NCBI RefSeq assembly: GCF_017591425.1
Contig: NW_024466004.1
Span: 36,148,501 to 36,212,500 of the forward strand
Length of the DNA: 64,000 bases
Reading direction: 5' to 3'
From: Ochotona curzoniae
Lineage: Eukaryota; Chordata; Mammalia; Lagomorpha; Ochotonidae
Shown here: piece by piece, positions 33,170-46,739 of the stretch
Numbering within the stretch: position 1 is the stretch's first letter
Layout of the letters: the number at the start of each line of letters is the position of its first letter
Notes under the pieces: model-generated
Databases searched by the model: none
What the model saw: only the letters and a program-made list of their open reading frames with translations
What the model was told of the DNA's origin: nothing
Translations under genes and position numbers: made by a program

Positions 33170-34020
33170 CCCTTAGTGGACTCACATCCTCACCAGGGTG
33201 ACAGACAGGAAACGAGCAAACAAGGCCCTCTCAGGTAGAACATTCATAGGAAATCACGGTAAAATCATCCGGACAGGATGATGTGATAGGGAGTGATGGA
33301 GTGGAAAGCCTCTGCTTTGGATATGGAGGTCAGGAAATTTCTCTGAGCAGGCATTTGAGTTGAGACGGAATGGTCCTGTGGTCATACAAAGATCTGAGGG
33401 AAGAGCAATCCAGGCAGAAGGAACATGTGCCTTGGTGTGGAAATAATTCTGGTGAGTTTACAGAACAGAAAGGAGTAGGTGAAGCATAGTAAATGAACAG
33501 GCTTGGGCTGTGAGATGTGGCCGGAGAAGGACGGCCAAGTCACACAAGGATTTGCAGGCAGTGGTGAGGCGGTTGGATTGATTTGTAAGTGCAATAGAAA
33601 CTCTTGAAGAATTCTAAATGAGGAAATCAGGACATTAAATTGATAAATTTTAGAACTGTGTTGGTTGGTTATGAGAAAAGTGGTAATAGAGAAGAGAAAT
33701 GGCAGTTGGAAAGAAGTCTTGAGGGTAACAGGAAATTCTAGAGAAAATACAATGATAGCTTATATAAGGTTGATAGCTGTACATATAAAGAAATATAAAC
33801 AGATAGATCGTGTTCGCAAGGGGAACTGACTTGTGGATGGAGTAGGGATAGAGAAAGGAGGAATCAAGAGAGGCTTGGGAAATAAGGCTTGTTGAAAATT
33901 GATTTGTGGAAATGGACAAGGTTAAATCTAAAAGCTCCTAATCAGACATCTTTTAAGTACGTATAGAATCAGGAGAAGAATTTGAGTTCAATATGTATAT
34001 ATGAGAGACATCAACAAATA
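33170..34020 (+). mobile_element. L2 (LINE-2) relic
   Basis: AGCAGGCATTTGAGTTGAGA, GGGAAGAGCAATCCAGGCAG, GGAACATGTGCCTTGGTGTG and GATGTGGCCGGAGAAGG follow the L2 3' consensus for over 800 bp, unusually long for this ancient family. Confidence 0.75.
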
Positions 34021-35707
34021 GACAATATTTAAACACATTATAATTACGATTTAAGGAGCATAAAACATTTTATAGAGGTGAGTGAAATAGGCAAATACAG
34101 TTGGCTATGCTATTTAGTACATTTAATGTTAGGTGTTACATATTGTACATGTGCATTTTATATATGTTAAATTGCCGTAGACACACTTAGAAATATACTG
34201 AGAAAAGAGAGAGAATGAAACCTTGCTTTTATATCTCATAAGGTTGTAGAACTCTAAATACGTATTGCTTTCTCAATTCGATATGCTCCCCACGATATAA
34301 CAAATACAGTATAGTCACTTGTAGTACAGAGAGCACCAGTGTCAGCCAATATCTCCTCATGCATTCCTGCCACATTATACAACTGTAGTTGTATCAGAAA
34401 CTCTTAGCCGCCACTCTTCTGGATATAGGAAGGTGGGGCACGAGAGTTCCAAACAGAAGAGTTCCAACCTGAATCACTACCATGTGAGGCCAGGCCACAA
34501 TGTGTTGCTTAAAATTGCTGCAAAATTATGCAAATCATCCCTGGCACATTCCCAAAGAGTGTTAGGCTGGGCCTGCAGCAACCATTAGGCAGTCTGACCA
34601 ATGATGGCTTTTGCCTAATCTCCATTTCTAAAGTACTCAGATAAATTCTCCTTTTAAGAGACTGGGTATTTATCCTGTAGCAGCAGGTCAAACAATTCCA
34701 GAATTAGATGTGAATCAGATGCAATTCTGGAGTTGTCTGGGCAAGGTTTCTCTTTTATTTGCTCTATTTAGTCCAGTATAGACAACCCCAGTTTCGGTTG
34801 CAGTCTTGGCATCACTGTGTTTTCATAAATATTGCTATATACCCAAAGTTTAATAAGATTTTTATGGAATTGCAAAGAAAACATACGCTTCTAAATCTTG
34901 CAGTGGTTGGATAAAATGACTGTTTTCTTCAAGATTTAATTTTCTATTATTCCAAAAAACACTACACATAACTGTATAGTAGAAATAAACTCAAGTAATC
35001 TTTTATTCTTGCCTAAGTAATTCTGATTATCAAAGCTCTAAATTCTGATGTGTTATGTCATTAGGATTCATAGAGGTTTAAAGCTGATATATTCCTAGTA
35101 GTATGTTCAGCAGGGGTTGGTACATAGAACTATCATGACTAACTCAGGTAGTTATAGCTTTAGACTTATTTTCTTTAAAGTTGTGATCCTGAAGACATTA
35201 ATCTTACCAATTGCATTTTCATAATTTATAAAATAGATTGGCTAAAATCTCTCCTAGGACTTGTGCATGTGTTAAATACAGAGAGTGGCAGGTGCTGAGA
35301 AGCAGTGATGATGGCTGCACGTGGTTAACTCTCCCCCATCCATCTCATACAATAATTCATGTCCAACTGCTCCTTGAGAAGGGAGTTTGAAAGCTTACAT
35401 TGCTCCAAAAGGGGGATTTTGGCAAAACAAATTTTTCAATTTTCAGACACTAAAGGAAGGATCTGGATGAGTAAGTAATCCAGTTTCTTCCACTCTTGTC
35501 TCTTCCTAGTCTGAATATATATACAAACTACACAAAGTTCCTCTGGCTGAGCAACGAGGGGGAAGGAGTTAGAGAATGAGGATTGAAGTGTTTCCCATCC
35601 CTGCCTACTTGGGTCTCCCATGGTGTGGATGTCATTTGCAGTATGCATTTCATGCAAGCAAAAAAAAGTGCATCCAAGAAGGAGATGAAAGATGGAATCC
35701 AACTTTT
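34021..35707. other. AT-rich repeat-poor sequence
   Basis: About 1.7 kb with no confident repeat, exon or RNA. Confidence 0.4.
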
Positions 35708-36032
35708 TTTTAAAGATTTATTTTATTTTTATTGCAAAGTCAGATATACAGAGAGAGAGAGAGGAAGATCTTCCATCCAATGATTCACTCCCCAAGTGAC
35801 TGCAACGGCTGATTCTGTGATGATCTGAAGTCAGGAGCCCAAGATGCTCTTCTGGGTCTCCCACATGGGTGAAGGGTCTCGAGGTTTTGGGCCGTCCTCA
35901 ACTGCTTTCCCAGGCCACAAGCAGGGAGCTGGATGGGAAGTGGAGCTGCCAGGAATTAGAGCCGGCGTCCATATGGGATTCTGGAGCATTCAAGGTGATG
36001 ACACTAGCCGCTAGGCCGTTGTGCCAGGCCCT
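35708..36032 (-). repeat. Pika SINE with 16-bp TSD
   Basis: T-run at the left, GTTGTGCCAGGCCCT at the right; ATGGAATCCAACTTTT at 35692-35707 and 36033-36048. Confidence 0.93.
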
Positions 36033-36297
36033 ATGGAATCCAACTTTTGCCACTTCAGCCAAATCCTGTGCCTGGGATGGGGGAAGCAGAGCTCTTCTCA
36101 CAAAAGCTCCAGTCAAGGTGGGAAACACCATTGACTCAGAGGTGATGCTTCATCTCAGTCACAGGAAAACTGCTGGAGGCCACATGCTGACTAATTTGCA
36201 GTGGAACTCTGTATTGAGCTGCTCTCTCACAGCCTTGAGAGTCAGCAGGTTGTGAATATTCCCAAGCCACTGTCTGGGAAATAAAAAGTGAAGAGAG

Positions 36298-36608
36298 GGC
36301 CGAGTTCAACAGTGTAAGGGTTAAGGTCCTCGCCTTGAAAGTGGCAGGATCTCATATGGGCACCGGTTCTAATCCTTGCAGCCCTGCTTCCCATCCAGCT
36401 TCCTGCTTGTGGCCTGGGAAAGTATTCAAGGATGGCCCAAAGTCTTGGGTCCCTGTACCTGCATGGGAGACCCAGAAAGAAGTTCCTGGCTCCTGGCTTC
36501 AGATCAGCTCAGCTTTAACTGGTGCGGCCACTTGGGGAGTGAATCATCGGACGGAGGATCTTCCTCTCTGAACATCTGTCTTTCCAATAAAAATAAATCT
36601 TTTTTTAA
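36298..36608 (+). repeat. Pika SINE
   Basis: GGGCCGAGTTCAACAGTGTA head, GGTTCTAATCCTTGCAGCC, CCAATAAAAATAAATC tail. Its tail abuts the composite 3' end on the other strand. Confidence 0.88.
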
Positions 36609-36609
36609 A

Positions 36610-36725
36610 ATTATATTTTTGACAATCTTTACATAGTTAATTAGAGTAAACAGGTTCAAGGGCTATAGGAAAGTGGGTAAGACCATTGTTTCCATATTGT
36701 TTCCTTGATGTTTAAAGGTGGGTAG
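36610..36725 (-). mobile_element. Composite retroposon 3' end, short minus-strand copy
   Basis: Plus strand reads CTTTACATAGTTAATTAGAG, TTCAAGGGCTATAGGAAAGT and GGGTAAGACCATTGTTTCC, the complement of the 3' module at about 20190-20285. Only about 115 bp remain. Confidence 0.75.
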
Positions 36726-38104
36726 TAAGGGTTTGAAGCAGTTTCCAAAGTCTTCATACAACCCAACCAGCTCAGGGCACAACCACATATCTTCCATGGA
36801 ATAGAACTGGCCAGGAACGTGCCTGATACCGTGAGAACATTGAGGGGGTCTTTGGCTCACAAGGGTGTGGTATGGCAAATGACAGTAGAAGTCTGACCTC
36901 CCTGAGGACTGGCTGGCGGTTCAGTGGCGAAGATACCAGCAAATGACACAAAGCGAAACATGTAGGGGAGCAAGGATTCTCATCAATGTTGTTCTCAATG
37001 TATGACTGGCATGTAAGCGCTCAATATTTGTTGACAAAGCAAAACAGTAAAGGAAAGAAAAAAAACAGATTAAAAATATATATATTAGGTACTCCCTTCC
37101 CATTCTTGCCAAGATGTCATCTATTTCTGCATAATGATTTTATTACAAAATTTGCCATGTAAAGGAACACATGTTTATTAGTCTCATAAATGGTATGAAT
37201 AATGCATTCCACCAAGGCTTAGTTGAACATCAGTGCTTGGGTCCTAAAAGACAGCAATCCGAGCCAGACCTCAAGTGCCCATTTTTAGACTTGGCTTCTG
37301 AACTGTGCCTGTACACACCGGGTTTCAGAAGATCCTCCACCCCTGGGACCTTCAGGGCGGGAGACCTGAGCTGGGTGAGTGGTGGGAGTAGGGGTTGCCC
37401 AGCCTGAGGCCTGTCCTGGCACAAGTGCTTCTGTCATATGAATTTAAGCAAGCCCCCTTCCAACATGTTTCCACATCTTAGCTCCTTTGATCCCCACATG
37501 CGCACAGGGTCCCTGACTTCAGGGGCGACTGCCAGCCATGCCTCTGGGCGTAGGCAAGGGCACGTGGAAACTTCTACTCAGGTGGTGCCACCGTGCCAGT
37601 GCCTAGGACCTGGTGCTGGCCTGTCAGTGTCGCGGGGCCCACGCACGGTGCCTTTGCACCCACACAGGGACACTCTACAGTCCTGGGAATGAGTTGGTGG
37701 GGAGGGTCAGACACTTGAATGACCTGCTGCTCTCTTAGAAAACAACCATTTGGGAAGGAGACCCCCGAAACACTAACATAATGCAAAAAATAACGAAAAT
37801 CCAATTACTAAAAAAAAAAAGACTGCAAAGTGTTCACTGGGGCTGTGAATTCTGACTGGACCAAGATTGCTGGCAGGCTTTGTTTGCTTACTGACTGGAA
37901 GCTGGAAGCCCTCAGCCCTCTGTAGGATTCCTCAGCATGACCGCTTACTTTCCCCAAGCCAGGAAGACAGAGCAACACAATCACATACATGTGACTGAAT
38001 ACATAACCAAGTACATTTTGTCACATTATCACAATCTATGAAATATATATGTGACAGAAAAATAACACAATTCCTAATTGGCTGTAACAGTCATTGTGTG
38101 ATTA
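36726..38104. other. Repeat-poor sequence
   Basis: Moderately GC-rich in 37230-37700. Short open frames there show no known domain or consistent splice structure. Confidence 0.4.
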
Positions 38105-38370
38105 ATAGGGAGGGTGGGAAGGATGAAAGAGCAGAGAGAGAATATCTATGTCATTCTCCAGATGTAGCATCCAGGACCGGGCAAAGCCAAAGTCAAGAGT
38201 GCAAGTTCAACCCAGGTCTCCCAGAAGCATTTGAGCCATCGCCTGTGCCTCCGAGAGTCTCTCTAGGAAGCTGGAATCAGAGCACAGCGAGGACTCACCA
38301 TTCACACTCTGTGACGTGATGTGGGTGACCGAGGTTGTGTGTTAACCACTGTGTCAAACAACTGCTAGGA
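38105..38370 (-). repeat. Older lagomorph SINE
   Basis: TTTGAGCCATCGCCTGTGCC, GGAAGCTGGAATCAGAGCAC and GTTAACCACTGTGTCAAAC give the minus-strand order. Confidence 0.65.
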
Positions 38371-39789
38371 ACAACCGGTTACCTTTTTACATTGATCAAA
38401 TGTAACATTTTACATTTTACAAAATAATAGTTTACATTTATCATTAATCATTTTTACATTTAATCATTAGCAAGAAAGATTGTTTATATTCAGTTCACTG
38501 GCTAGTTTTCTATTCCTCAGTGACAACGTAAAGTAAATCATCTTTATTTAATAACTCCTCAAGTGTTTTAGTTTGGAAATGTCTTTTAAATTTTCTTGAT
38601 TAGATTTTGTTAATCCTTTCTTTTAAATACACAAAACAATTCTGTTTCTACTGCATTTTTTGCTCTGTTTACACATCAGATTGGTCTCTCTTAAAGACCA
38701 AGGACCCAAATTGGCTTTTGTATTTGCATATAATCTTTATTAAAAATTCTCTAAATTCTGCTAAAATTGAGTAATTTCTCTTGATATCCAAATGGTGAAG
38801 AAAGTTTAAAATTGTGAGAATAGCTTATTTAGGAAGCAACATTACATAGCAATAAATAACAGTCTAGTAGGAATTAGAGCTTTAAGCATTTAAACAAGTG
38901 AATTTGCCTTCATTCTGAGCTTTGTTATCTGTTTGACTGTTCATAATTACTAACATTTATTTTTATTAGAATGAAATAGTAACTACTACCTGTAAGGAAA
39001 ATGATCACTGACACATCTACTTATGAAATAAATTAAATCATATATAATATGCAATGTAAATGAATTACATATTTTTCTACTTACATCTTTGAAAAACAGT
39101 ATCATTAAGATGTTCAGGACAAATGACAGATGGCCTAAAAACGTGCAAAATCCAAGAGGAAAATCAACCTGTTCAGAACAGAAAGCAATGCTGTGAAGGT
39201 TTGGAGTTTCCACTTTTCAGTTGTCTTCTACAAGCAATGGCTTTTGGTTTCTGGCAGCTGTCAAAGGTGATGGTATGTGTGAAAACATCATTCTAGCATT
39301 AATGGCATGACATAGAACACTGACAACCACCAGCAGGTTTACCAATGTGCATGAGTCACTTGCAAGCCAACCTGTTCACTCAGTTCTCAACACTGACTCA
39401 ACTACAGTTGCAGGAAGCTCACTAGGGCCCTGCATCACTGGTTCCCAAGGAAAATTCCACAGACAAGACACCTAAGTCTCCGAGCCTCAGGGATGCTTGG
39501 GCCCTGCTCTTGACTGTTGCAGTGCATCTTCTGGCTCTGAGCATTAGACAGCCAAAGGGACAGTGCTGAGGAAGACATCGATTTATGCAGGGGTTTTTTT
39601 GTGCTTCTGTAGCAAGTTTTTGGGCAGCCAGAAAAGGAACACATCACAGGTACGTTTATATCAGCAAAATTTTGGTGCTTAAACTTGTTCATTTAGTAAC
39701 TCATTTAGAGTTTAATGCTTTCCACTTGTTTGTTTTCGTTGTCCATCCTTCTTGTATAACACTCCATTAATTTCTGTTGGCAGCCCTCT
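38371..39789. other. AT-rich repeat-poor sequence
   Basis: About 1.4 kb; TTTACATT-type repeats near 38380-38465. No gene recognised. Confidence 0.4.
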
Positions 39790-40680
39790 TCTATCCCCTC
39801 CAAAGAAATTTTTGCTATTTATTTTTAATTGTAGTAAAATATAACATAAATGTATCAACATAACCTGTTACATCTACAATTCAGTAGTGATAAATATTTC
39901 ACATTATTGTGTAACCAATCCGTACAACTCTTGTTTTGGAAAACTGAAACTCCTGTACCTGACAGATAGCTTCCTATAGACCTTCTTCATCTAAATCCTG
40001 GCTAATCCCACCCTACTCTCTTTATAAATTTGATTTAACTAGATAATTCATGTAAATACACCATACAGTGTTTATCTTCTTGTGACCGACTTTACTCAGA
40101 ATAATAGCCACAAGTTTCATCAATGTTATAGCATGTATTATAACAATTCCTTTTTAAAATCTAAATGATATTCCATTGCAAGTGTACACTGAAGTTTGTT
40201 TATTCATTTAGAGACTGACAGCCTCTTGAGTTGCCTCCTCTTTTTGGCTGTCGTGGGTGATGTTGTTATGGAAGTACATGCATAAATGTTTCTGTGAGTC
40301 CACTGCTTTCCACTCATTTGGGTAGATAGCCAGCAGGGGAACTGCAGCATTGTGTCGGCATTCTATTTCATCTTTTGAAGTATTGTCTCAACTTTTTCAA
40401 TTGCAACTACATCATTTCACATGCTTATGAATACTGCAAAATGGCTCCAATTTTTTCACATCCTCATCAACAATTATTTTGTGTTTTTATTTTAATAGTA
40501 GTTATGGCTAGAATCAACTCTTCTCAAAAGTTATACTTTAGAGTCCCAATTCCAATACCTCAGAATGTAACTATATTTGAGAGATTGAATCTTTTCCCAG
40601 GGATGGGTAGATATTTTTCTGCCAAGGGCTATTTAGTTTTATTTATAACATCATTTGTGGGCTATACAAAATAATTGACT
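39790..40680 (-). mobile_element. Old L1M 3' end, antisense
   Basis: Plus-strand AATTGTAGTAAAATATAACA, TTTACTCAGAATAATAGCCA, TATTCCATTGCAAGTGTACA and GGGTAGATAGCCAGCAGGGG follow the antisense L1M order. A short LTR-like patch (ACCTCAGAATGTAACTATAT) lies at about 40556-40575. Confidence 0.75.
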
Positions 40681-41017
40681 TAAACACTATCCTGCTAAGT
40701 TTTTGAATTTCAAGTCCTGCTTAGAGTTGCCGAAAGATAAACAAATAGGGCAAACCAAAGGATTTTGCAGCTCAAAGCGTGGGAGAATGAGAATGTAGTT
40801 TCTAATGATCGAAGTGTTCAGACTCCTTATCTTACTATGGCAAAGCAGGGTTAAAACATGATTTTCAGAAAAATAAAGCTCCTATTCAGGCAGAGGCATG
40901 CTAAGTACACTTCAAGTTGATGTCTCCATTTTTTAGGATCCCCCACATTCCATTGTGTTAAGAAATGTTTTTTATGCTTATTTAATATTTCACTCAACCT
41001 TACCCCTTCCTCACTTT

Positions 41018-41330
41018 TTAAAATATCTATTTACTTGAAAGTCAAAGTTACAAAGAGAACAAGAGACAGAGAGAAGTCTTTTACCTGCTGGATTGCTTTC
41101 CAGATGGCCACAAAATGCTGAGATGGGTCAGGCAGAAGCCAGGAGCCAGGAGTGTTTTCCAAATCTCTCACATGGGTTGACTGATTACTTGGTCAATCTT
41201 CCACTGATTTTCCTAGGGCATCAGCAGGCAGCTGGATTAGAAGCAAGCAGCTGAGACACAAATGGGCACCATTTGAGAGGTCAGCATTGTACATGGTGGC
41301 TTTACTTGTTATGTCACAGTGTCCACCCCT
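41018..41330 (-). repeat. Older lagomorph SINE
   Basis: AATATCTATTTACTTGAAAG left end to TGTTATGTCACAGTGTCCAC right end. Confidence 0.75.
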
Positions 41331-42239
41331 CTTCACAGGCCTTCTCAGGCCCTGATGCAATGAAGCAGTCTACTTGTGGCCCCAAGCCAACAAGGTATGA
41401 GAGCTGATGGAGAAAAACTTCTCCATTTCCGGTAAGGTGGAAAAGACTTGTCAGATGATCTGGACAGTGTGGTCAGCACGATGATGTACCTTTAATTGGC
41501 TTCACTTTACTCTCTGATTCCTTGTGGGTTTTACTCTGCTGCACTATGGAACCCGAGAATCACACAAAACCTAGGCTAACAAAAATGACTTGGGGATTTT
41601 AGGGTACCTTACACCTGATAAACTGTTTACCCACCGACATGGATATGCTTCCAACTTTGCTGAGAAGGAATGAAAGAAACCAGAAGAGATAAAGGAGTGG
41701 TAATGAATTCCTTTACATCTCACTGTTTCATCACTGCAGGAGGTGGACATTTCTCAATGTCTTCCCACAAGTACCTCCAACTGGAAGAAATGTAAGAAAG
41801 AAATATTGGCAATAATGTCTGCAGGGACCCATTTCTCAGATAGGTCACTTGTTATATGCTGGGTGTTGTTCGCATCCTACCTCAATCAGGAAGTTGATCT
41901 ATGCAGATCCTGTTGAAGTGGATGAGTGGCAGTTCTCTGACAATTTAAACTGATGTGCTGAGTGACACACAGTTTTTCTTAGTGATGAGAAGGGAAGTAA
42001 TATTGTGGGGTTAAGGGGAGGATCACACCTGTTGGGAGTCAGGAAACACTGCTCTGGTCAGTTCTGTCACCAACACAGGGAACAGCTCATAAGTTCTCCT
42101 GGACCCCACCCAAACCTTAGTCAGCTTCCCTCACAAGCAGGCATCTTGATTGTCAGCTGGGTCTTTGGGAGCTGCAGTTGGATAGGGCTTGATAAATCTA
42201 AGACTATAAAAAAGGCTCTTATATAAAATTGGAATCTGG
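41331..42239. other. Repeat-poor sequence
   Basis: No confident gene or repeat. Confidence 0.4.
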
Positions 42240-42588
42240 GGCCTAGTGCAATGGCCTAGCGGCTAAAGTCCTCACCTTGAATGCGCTGGGATCCCATATG
42301 GGCGCTGGTTCTAATCCTGGCAGCTCCACTTCCCATCCAGCTCCCTACTTGTGGCCTGGGAAAGCAGTCAAGGACGGCTCAAAGCCTTGGGACCCTGCAC
42401 CTGTGTGGGAGACCTGGAAGAGGTTTTTAGTTCTCGGCTTCAGATCGTCGCAGTACCAGCCGTTGCAGTCCCTTGGGGAGTGAATCATTGGACGGAAGAT
42501 CTTCCTCTCTGTCTCTCCTCCTCTCTATATATCTGATTTGCCAATAAATAAGTAAATCTTTTTTAAAAAACAAAACACAACAAAAAAC
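42240..42588 (+). repeat. Pika SINE with 15-bp TSD
   Basis: GGGCCTAGTGCAATGGCCTA head to AATAAGTAAATC and an A/C-rich tail; AAAATTGGAATCTGG at 42225-42239 and 42589-42603. Confidence 0.93.
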
Positions 42589-42603
42589 AAAATTGGAATC
42601 TGG

Positions 42604-42992
42604 AAGGAAAGAAACCGCTTGGAGGATGTTGAACAGATAAGCCAAGACAGACTTTGCCACCAGGAGAAAAATACAGTGTGTCATGCAGAAAAAGTTGCAA
42701 ATTCAGGCAAATTTCCCAAGAGCAAGTCTGGGAAGATCTGCCAAAAAGCCCATACATGGAGCAAGAACGCTTCTTTGGTGACCACAAGTCTGAGTGAGAG
42801 ATGAGTTGGGAGTTACAGCAAAACCATTCTGACCATTGGTTTTGAGTTGCTCACAATGGGATTCATGAACGAAGAAAGTGGGCCTCGTCCATGAGCTGGT
42901 GCTAGAAAAGCAGAATCTCAGCTTTTTCTCAGGACACCAGCCATGAGGCTGCATTTTTAACAAGAACTCTGTTGGATTCTCCTGCCCATTAG
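42604..42992. other. Single-copy sequence
   Basis: No recognised feature. Confidence 0.4.
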
Positions 42993-43002
42993 AGTTTGGG
43001 GA

Positions 43003-45001
43003 TTACCACGCACAAGCCCACACGAACACTAGGGCTTGGGGTCTGTCTGGCAGGGCTATATCCCAGGTCAGTGTGTCGGAACAGTAGATGGGACATGTTC
43101 TGCTGGGCCATGACACCAACCAGCACTTAAGAGAACCAGGTCCAGGGGTAGACTCTGTAGGGGATATGTGAGCCTAACCCTGTGGAAATAAAAGTCCCCC
43201 TGGTTAGCTTAAGAGATGGGGTGGTAGGGACTGAGCTAGGTATGACCATGGAATCTGCCATCACTCATGGGTACTGGGGCTAGGAAAACGCTGGGCAGGT
43301 ACAGGCTACAGCCCCACATGTGCACCCCTACCAGGGTGTGGGGCAGACTGGGCCACATCATCCACCAGCTCATACAAAGGGGGCAGGACATGCCTAGTGA
43401 GGGCCTGGCACCTGCTGGCATGTGTGAGACCTACATCTGGGAGTGAACAAAGTTGGGGAACCTGGGCAACTCATCCATTGGGTCATAGCTTCATCTGGCA
43501 AGCACATAGTCCAGGACTGGGTGTTGGTCAGGCAGGGCAAGGCAGCTCTGTCAGCAAGCATGTGGGCTAGTTTTGGAAGGGGACAGACCATGTAGGGCCA
43601 AGCAGATCTTAGCCCATTGGAAAGTTCAGAAACAAGGTTGGAGTGCAGATCTTTCTGGGCTAGGCTATCACACCGCTCAGTTTCCAAGAGCCAGGGATGA
43701 CAGCAGACTGAACAGGTCCAGATTGCAACACTCACCAGCGAGAGTTGGGACTGGAGGGGTGGCCAGGTCAGGCCAGGCTATAGCATCCAAAGGCAAAGGC
43801 CAAGACAGGTGGGGGGCTATGCCAAGCTGGGTCAGAGCTACCACTGGTATGCACTAGATCTGGTGCAGGTTGGGGACAGGTCTGGTTGGGGAGCTAAGGG
43901 GACGTCCTGGCTGGGATGTGGTTCCCACTGGTGAGTGCGAGGGCCAGAGTGGGGGCTGTGGTCTGGACTGGATATGGTTGTGGTCTCCTTTGGCACAGAT
44001 ATGGACTGGATCAGGGTTGTACCAGACTGAGCTGGATTCCAGTACCCAATGGAGCTTTTGAGAACCAGAATGGGTGTAGGATGGGCCAGCCTGCTTGTAC
44101 ATATTGGCAAGCATGGGACCCAGGGCAGGGGGTGGGCCTGACTGGAGTTATTGGGAGTTACCCCAACTAGGCTGTAGCTCCCACTGATTTACGTGGCCAA
44201 ATGTGCGGTGGATGGGACCAGGCTTGGGCTCCAACACTCATTGGTTTGCGTAGAAGACAGGGCCAGAGACAGAACTAACCCAGCAATCTCAACCACCAGT
44301 GTGCATGTGAGCTGATTGGGGTGACAGACTGTGCCAGACCACGTATCAGGAAGCACACACAGGAATCAGGTCTCGGATCACCTCAGCTGAGGTTTCTTTG
44401 GGAATCCCCCAACTCAACTGCTATACTCAGAGATCTAACCACGAAGAAAATTACAGGGTCCATGGTCTAACCGTAGATGGCTTGTATCAGAGCTGGACCT
44501 CCTCAGTGGCTTTGACAAAACCGTAGACAGCATGACCAGTTGCACATGGAGGATACAAAGGTACATTAGAACCTGCAGAGGACACCTGGTACCATAACAG
44601 AGGTTGGAGGACAGAAAAAAAAAATCTATCAACTACCCCAGCCAAGTGTTGGCAGTGAAAATCTAGGCAAATGGAGACACTAAGTTGGACTATGTCAGCC
44701 AGTGGATTCTGAAGAGATTTAATCATGCTTGGAGTGTTGAGATTGGTAGCAATTCAGAACTTTTGAACTATCAAAACTACTTGAGCAGAGCTCTTGGAGC
44801 ATGCCCACATTGGGGACCCTGGGGTGGGTGGGAGGCAGGATGTGGCTTTTCCCCTTATCTCTCCCCTTCCCCCAGGTACAAGAAAGAAGAAAGAGAATGT
44901 GATTAACAATGGCCTTCCCCACTCTCCTCTAGCCCTTGACCCTTTGTGCCCTAAACAACTAGGTAAAGATGATCCACAAAGTAAAAATAAAGAGAAAAAA
45001 A
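43003..45001 (+). mobile_element. Composite retroposon, 2.0-kb 5'-truncated copy
   Basis: Starts within the repeat body, lacks the CpG-rich 5' units, and ends with the shared 3' module (GACTATGTCAGCCAGTGGAT at about 44689; AGCCCTTGACCCTTTGTGCC; A-rich end). AGTTTGGGGA at 42993-43002 and 45002-45011 is the likely target duplication. Compared with 17763-20323, the section 43815-44085 aligns with 18520-18780, after which about 0.9 kb of body is absent. It also has about 230 extra bases before the 3' module. Confidence 0.82.
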
Positions 45002-45011
45002 AGTTTGGGGA

Positions 45012-45894
45012 CTGTTGCCAGCCAGGCAGGCATATCAGCCTGTGCTTTCTCTTTGTGTGAGCAGTAGGGCCTGGGTGGTTTCAACAGGGAAGTATGTGAG
45101 TTTTGATTTTAAGATGACCACGGAGGTTTGTTAATATTTAGTCACAACAGGATTGCTAAACATCATACAAAGTGTGAGGTGGATCCACAGAACAAAGAAT
45201 TGTCTGCCATGAGCCGGTGAGAAACATGTTGGTTATTCCCTCATCTGCAAAATAAGCACTTGGACTAGATGGATTTCACTGTTCTTACCAGCTCTGAGAC
45301 TCTTTTAACCTACCATTGCCTTCACACAGAGATGGGAAGTTCTTGGTTTTGCCACCCCTCCCTCTAATTACCACTGCTATAAACCCATGTCATTTTCAGA
45401 CAATTCAATGAATCCAGTCACGAAGATTAACCTTAATGAACACATATTCACTTCATTCCTGGTCATATGTAACTTTTCATGCTACTTAAAACTCAAAGAG
45501 GCATTTAGTTAATTATACATGTGTTTCATCACGATGCCGATAAATACAAAGTAGTCTGGAAATACCTGAGTTGGCAAGCTTTTTTGTTAGTAAACCTTGC
45601 TGTCTGTCAGATTTTAGCTGAAGTGGCTCTTGTCACCATCCCAGCATTCTCTCTCCTGTTTGGACCTAGCTGAAGATCTTGCTGGAACAGCATGAGGATA
45701 GGGACAATAGAGAAGATACCATTCTTTAAAAGGAAAGCATTGAATGGCAAACAAATGCAGAGCTGAGCAGGGCCTGCAGAAAAGGACTGCACTGCAGGCT
45801 CTGAAAGTGTGGACCTACTGGAACAGAATGGACAAGGTCTAGACTGAAACAACCCTTGGAGTCCATGCATAAACTGCTAGGCTTCTCTATTGAG
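45012..45894. other. Single-copy sequence with an ancient fragment
   Basis: 45210-45305 (CCCTCATCTGCAAAATAAGC, GGACTAGATGGATTTC, CCAGCTCTGAGACTC) resembles an L2/MIR-type 3' end on the plus strand. The rest is unassigned. Confidence 0.45.
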
Positions 45895-45905
45895 AATGAA
45901 AACAT

Positions 45906-46242
45906 GGGCCCAGCGCTGTGGCCTAGCGGCTAAAGTCCTCGCCTTGAACACACCAGGACCCCATATGGGCGCCGGTTCTAATCCCGGCAGCTCCACTTCC
46001 CATCCAGCTCCCTGCCTGTGGCCTGGGAAAGCAGTCAAGGACGGCCCAAGGCCTTGGGACCCTGCACCCACGTGGAAGACGTGGAAGAGGTTCCTGGTTC
46101 CCAGATCGGCGTAGTACCAGCTGTTGCACTCACTTGGGGAGTGAATCATTGGACGGAAGATCTTACTCTGTGTCTCTCCTCCTCTCTGTATATCTGACTT
46201 TGCAATAAAAATAAATAAATCTTAAAAAAAAAAAGAAAAGAA
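45906..46242 (+). repeat. Pika SINE, best-preserved copy
   Basis: GGGCCCAGCGCTGTGGCCTA head, intact GGTTCTAATCCCGG, AATAAAAATAAATAAATCTT and A-tail; AATGAAAACAT at 45895-45905 and 46243-46253. CpGs of the head are partly kept, suggesting youth. Confidence 0.95.
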
Positions 46243-46429
46243 AATGAAAACATGAGGTGATGTCCATTCACCTTGGTTAGTGCGGTCAAAGCAAAGGAAA
46301 ATACCCAGTGAAACTGTGACCTTCTTAGAAGGAAGGCCACGTCTATCAGTAAATCCCTATTGAACCATTGTTACCATTGTGACTTTGATGCTGACATTAC
46401 ATGAGGGGCACACATTAAAGTTTCAGGAA

Positions 46430-46722
46430 AGGCCAGGCAAGGTAGTCTAATGGCTAAAGTTCTTGCCTTGAATGCACTGGGATCCCATAGGGGCCCCAAT
46501 TCATATTCCGGCTGCTCTGCTTCCCATGCAGCTCCCTGCTTGTGGCCTAACCCTTGGGTTCCTGCATCCCTGTGGGAGACCTGGAAGAAGCTCCTGGCTC
46601 CTGACTTCAAATCAGTTCAGCTCTGGCTGTTGCATCTGTTTGGGGAGTGAACCAGCAGACAGATCTTCCTCTCTGTCTCTCCTCCGCTCTGTATATCTGC
46701 CTTTCTGGTAAAATAAATAAAT
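46430..46722 (+). repeat. Pika SINE
   Basis: GGCCAGGCAAGGTAGTCTAA head; internal deletion after CTTGTGGCC; end TAAAATAAATAAATCC. Confidence 0.85.
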
Positions 46723-46739
46723 CCTAACAAAATAAAAGA

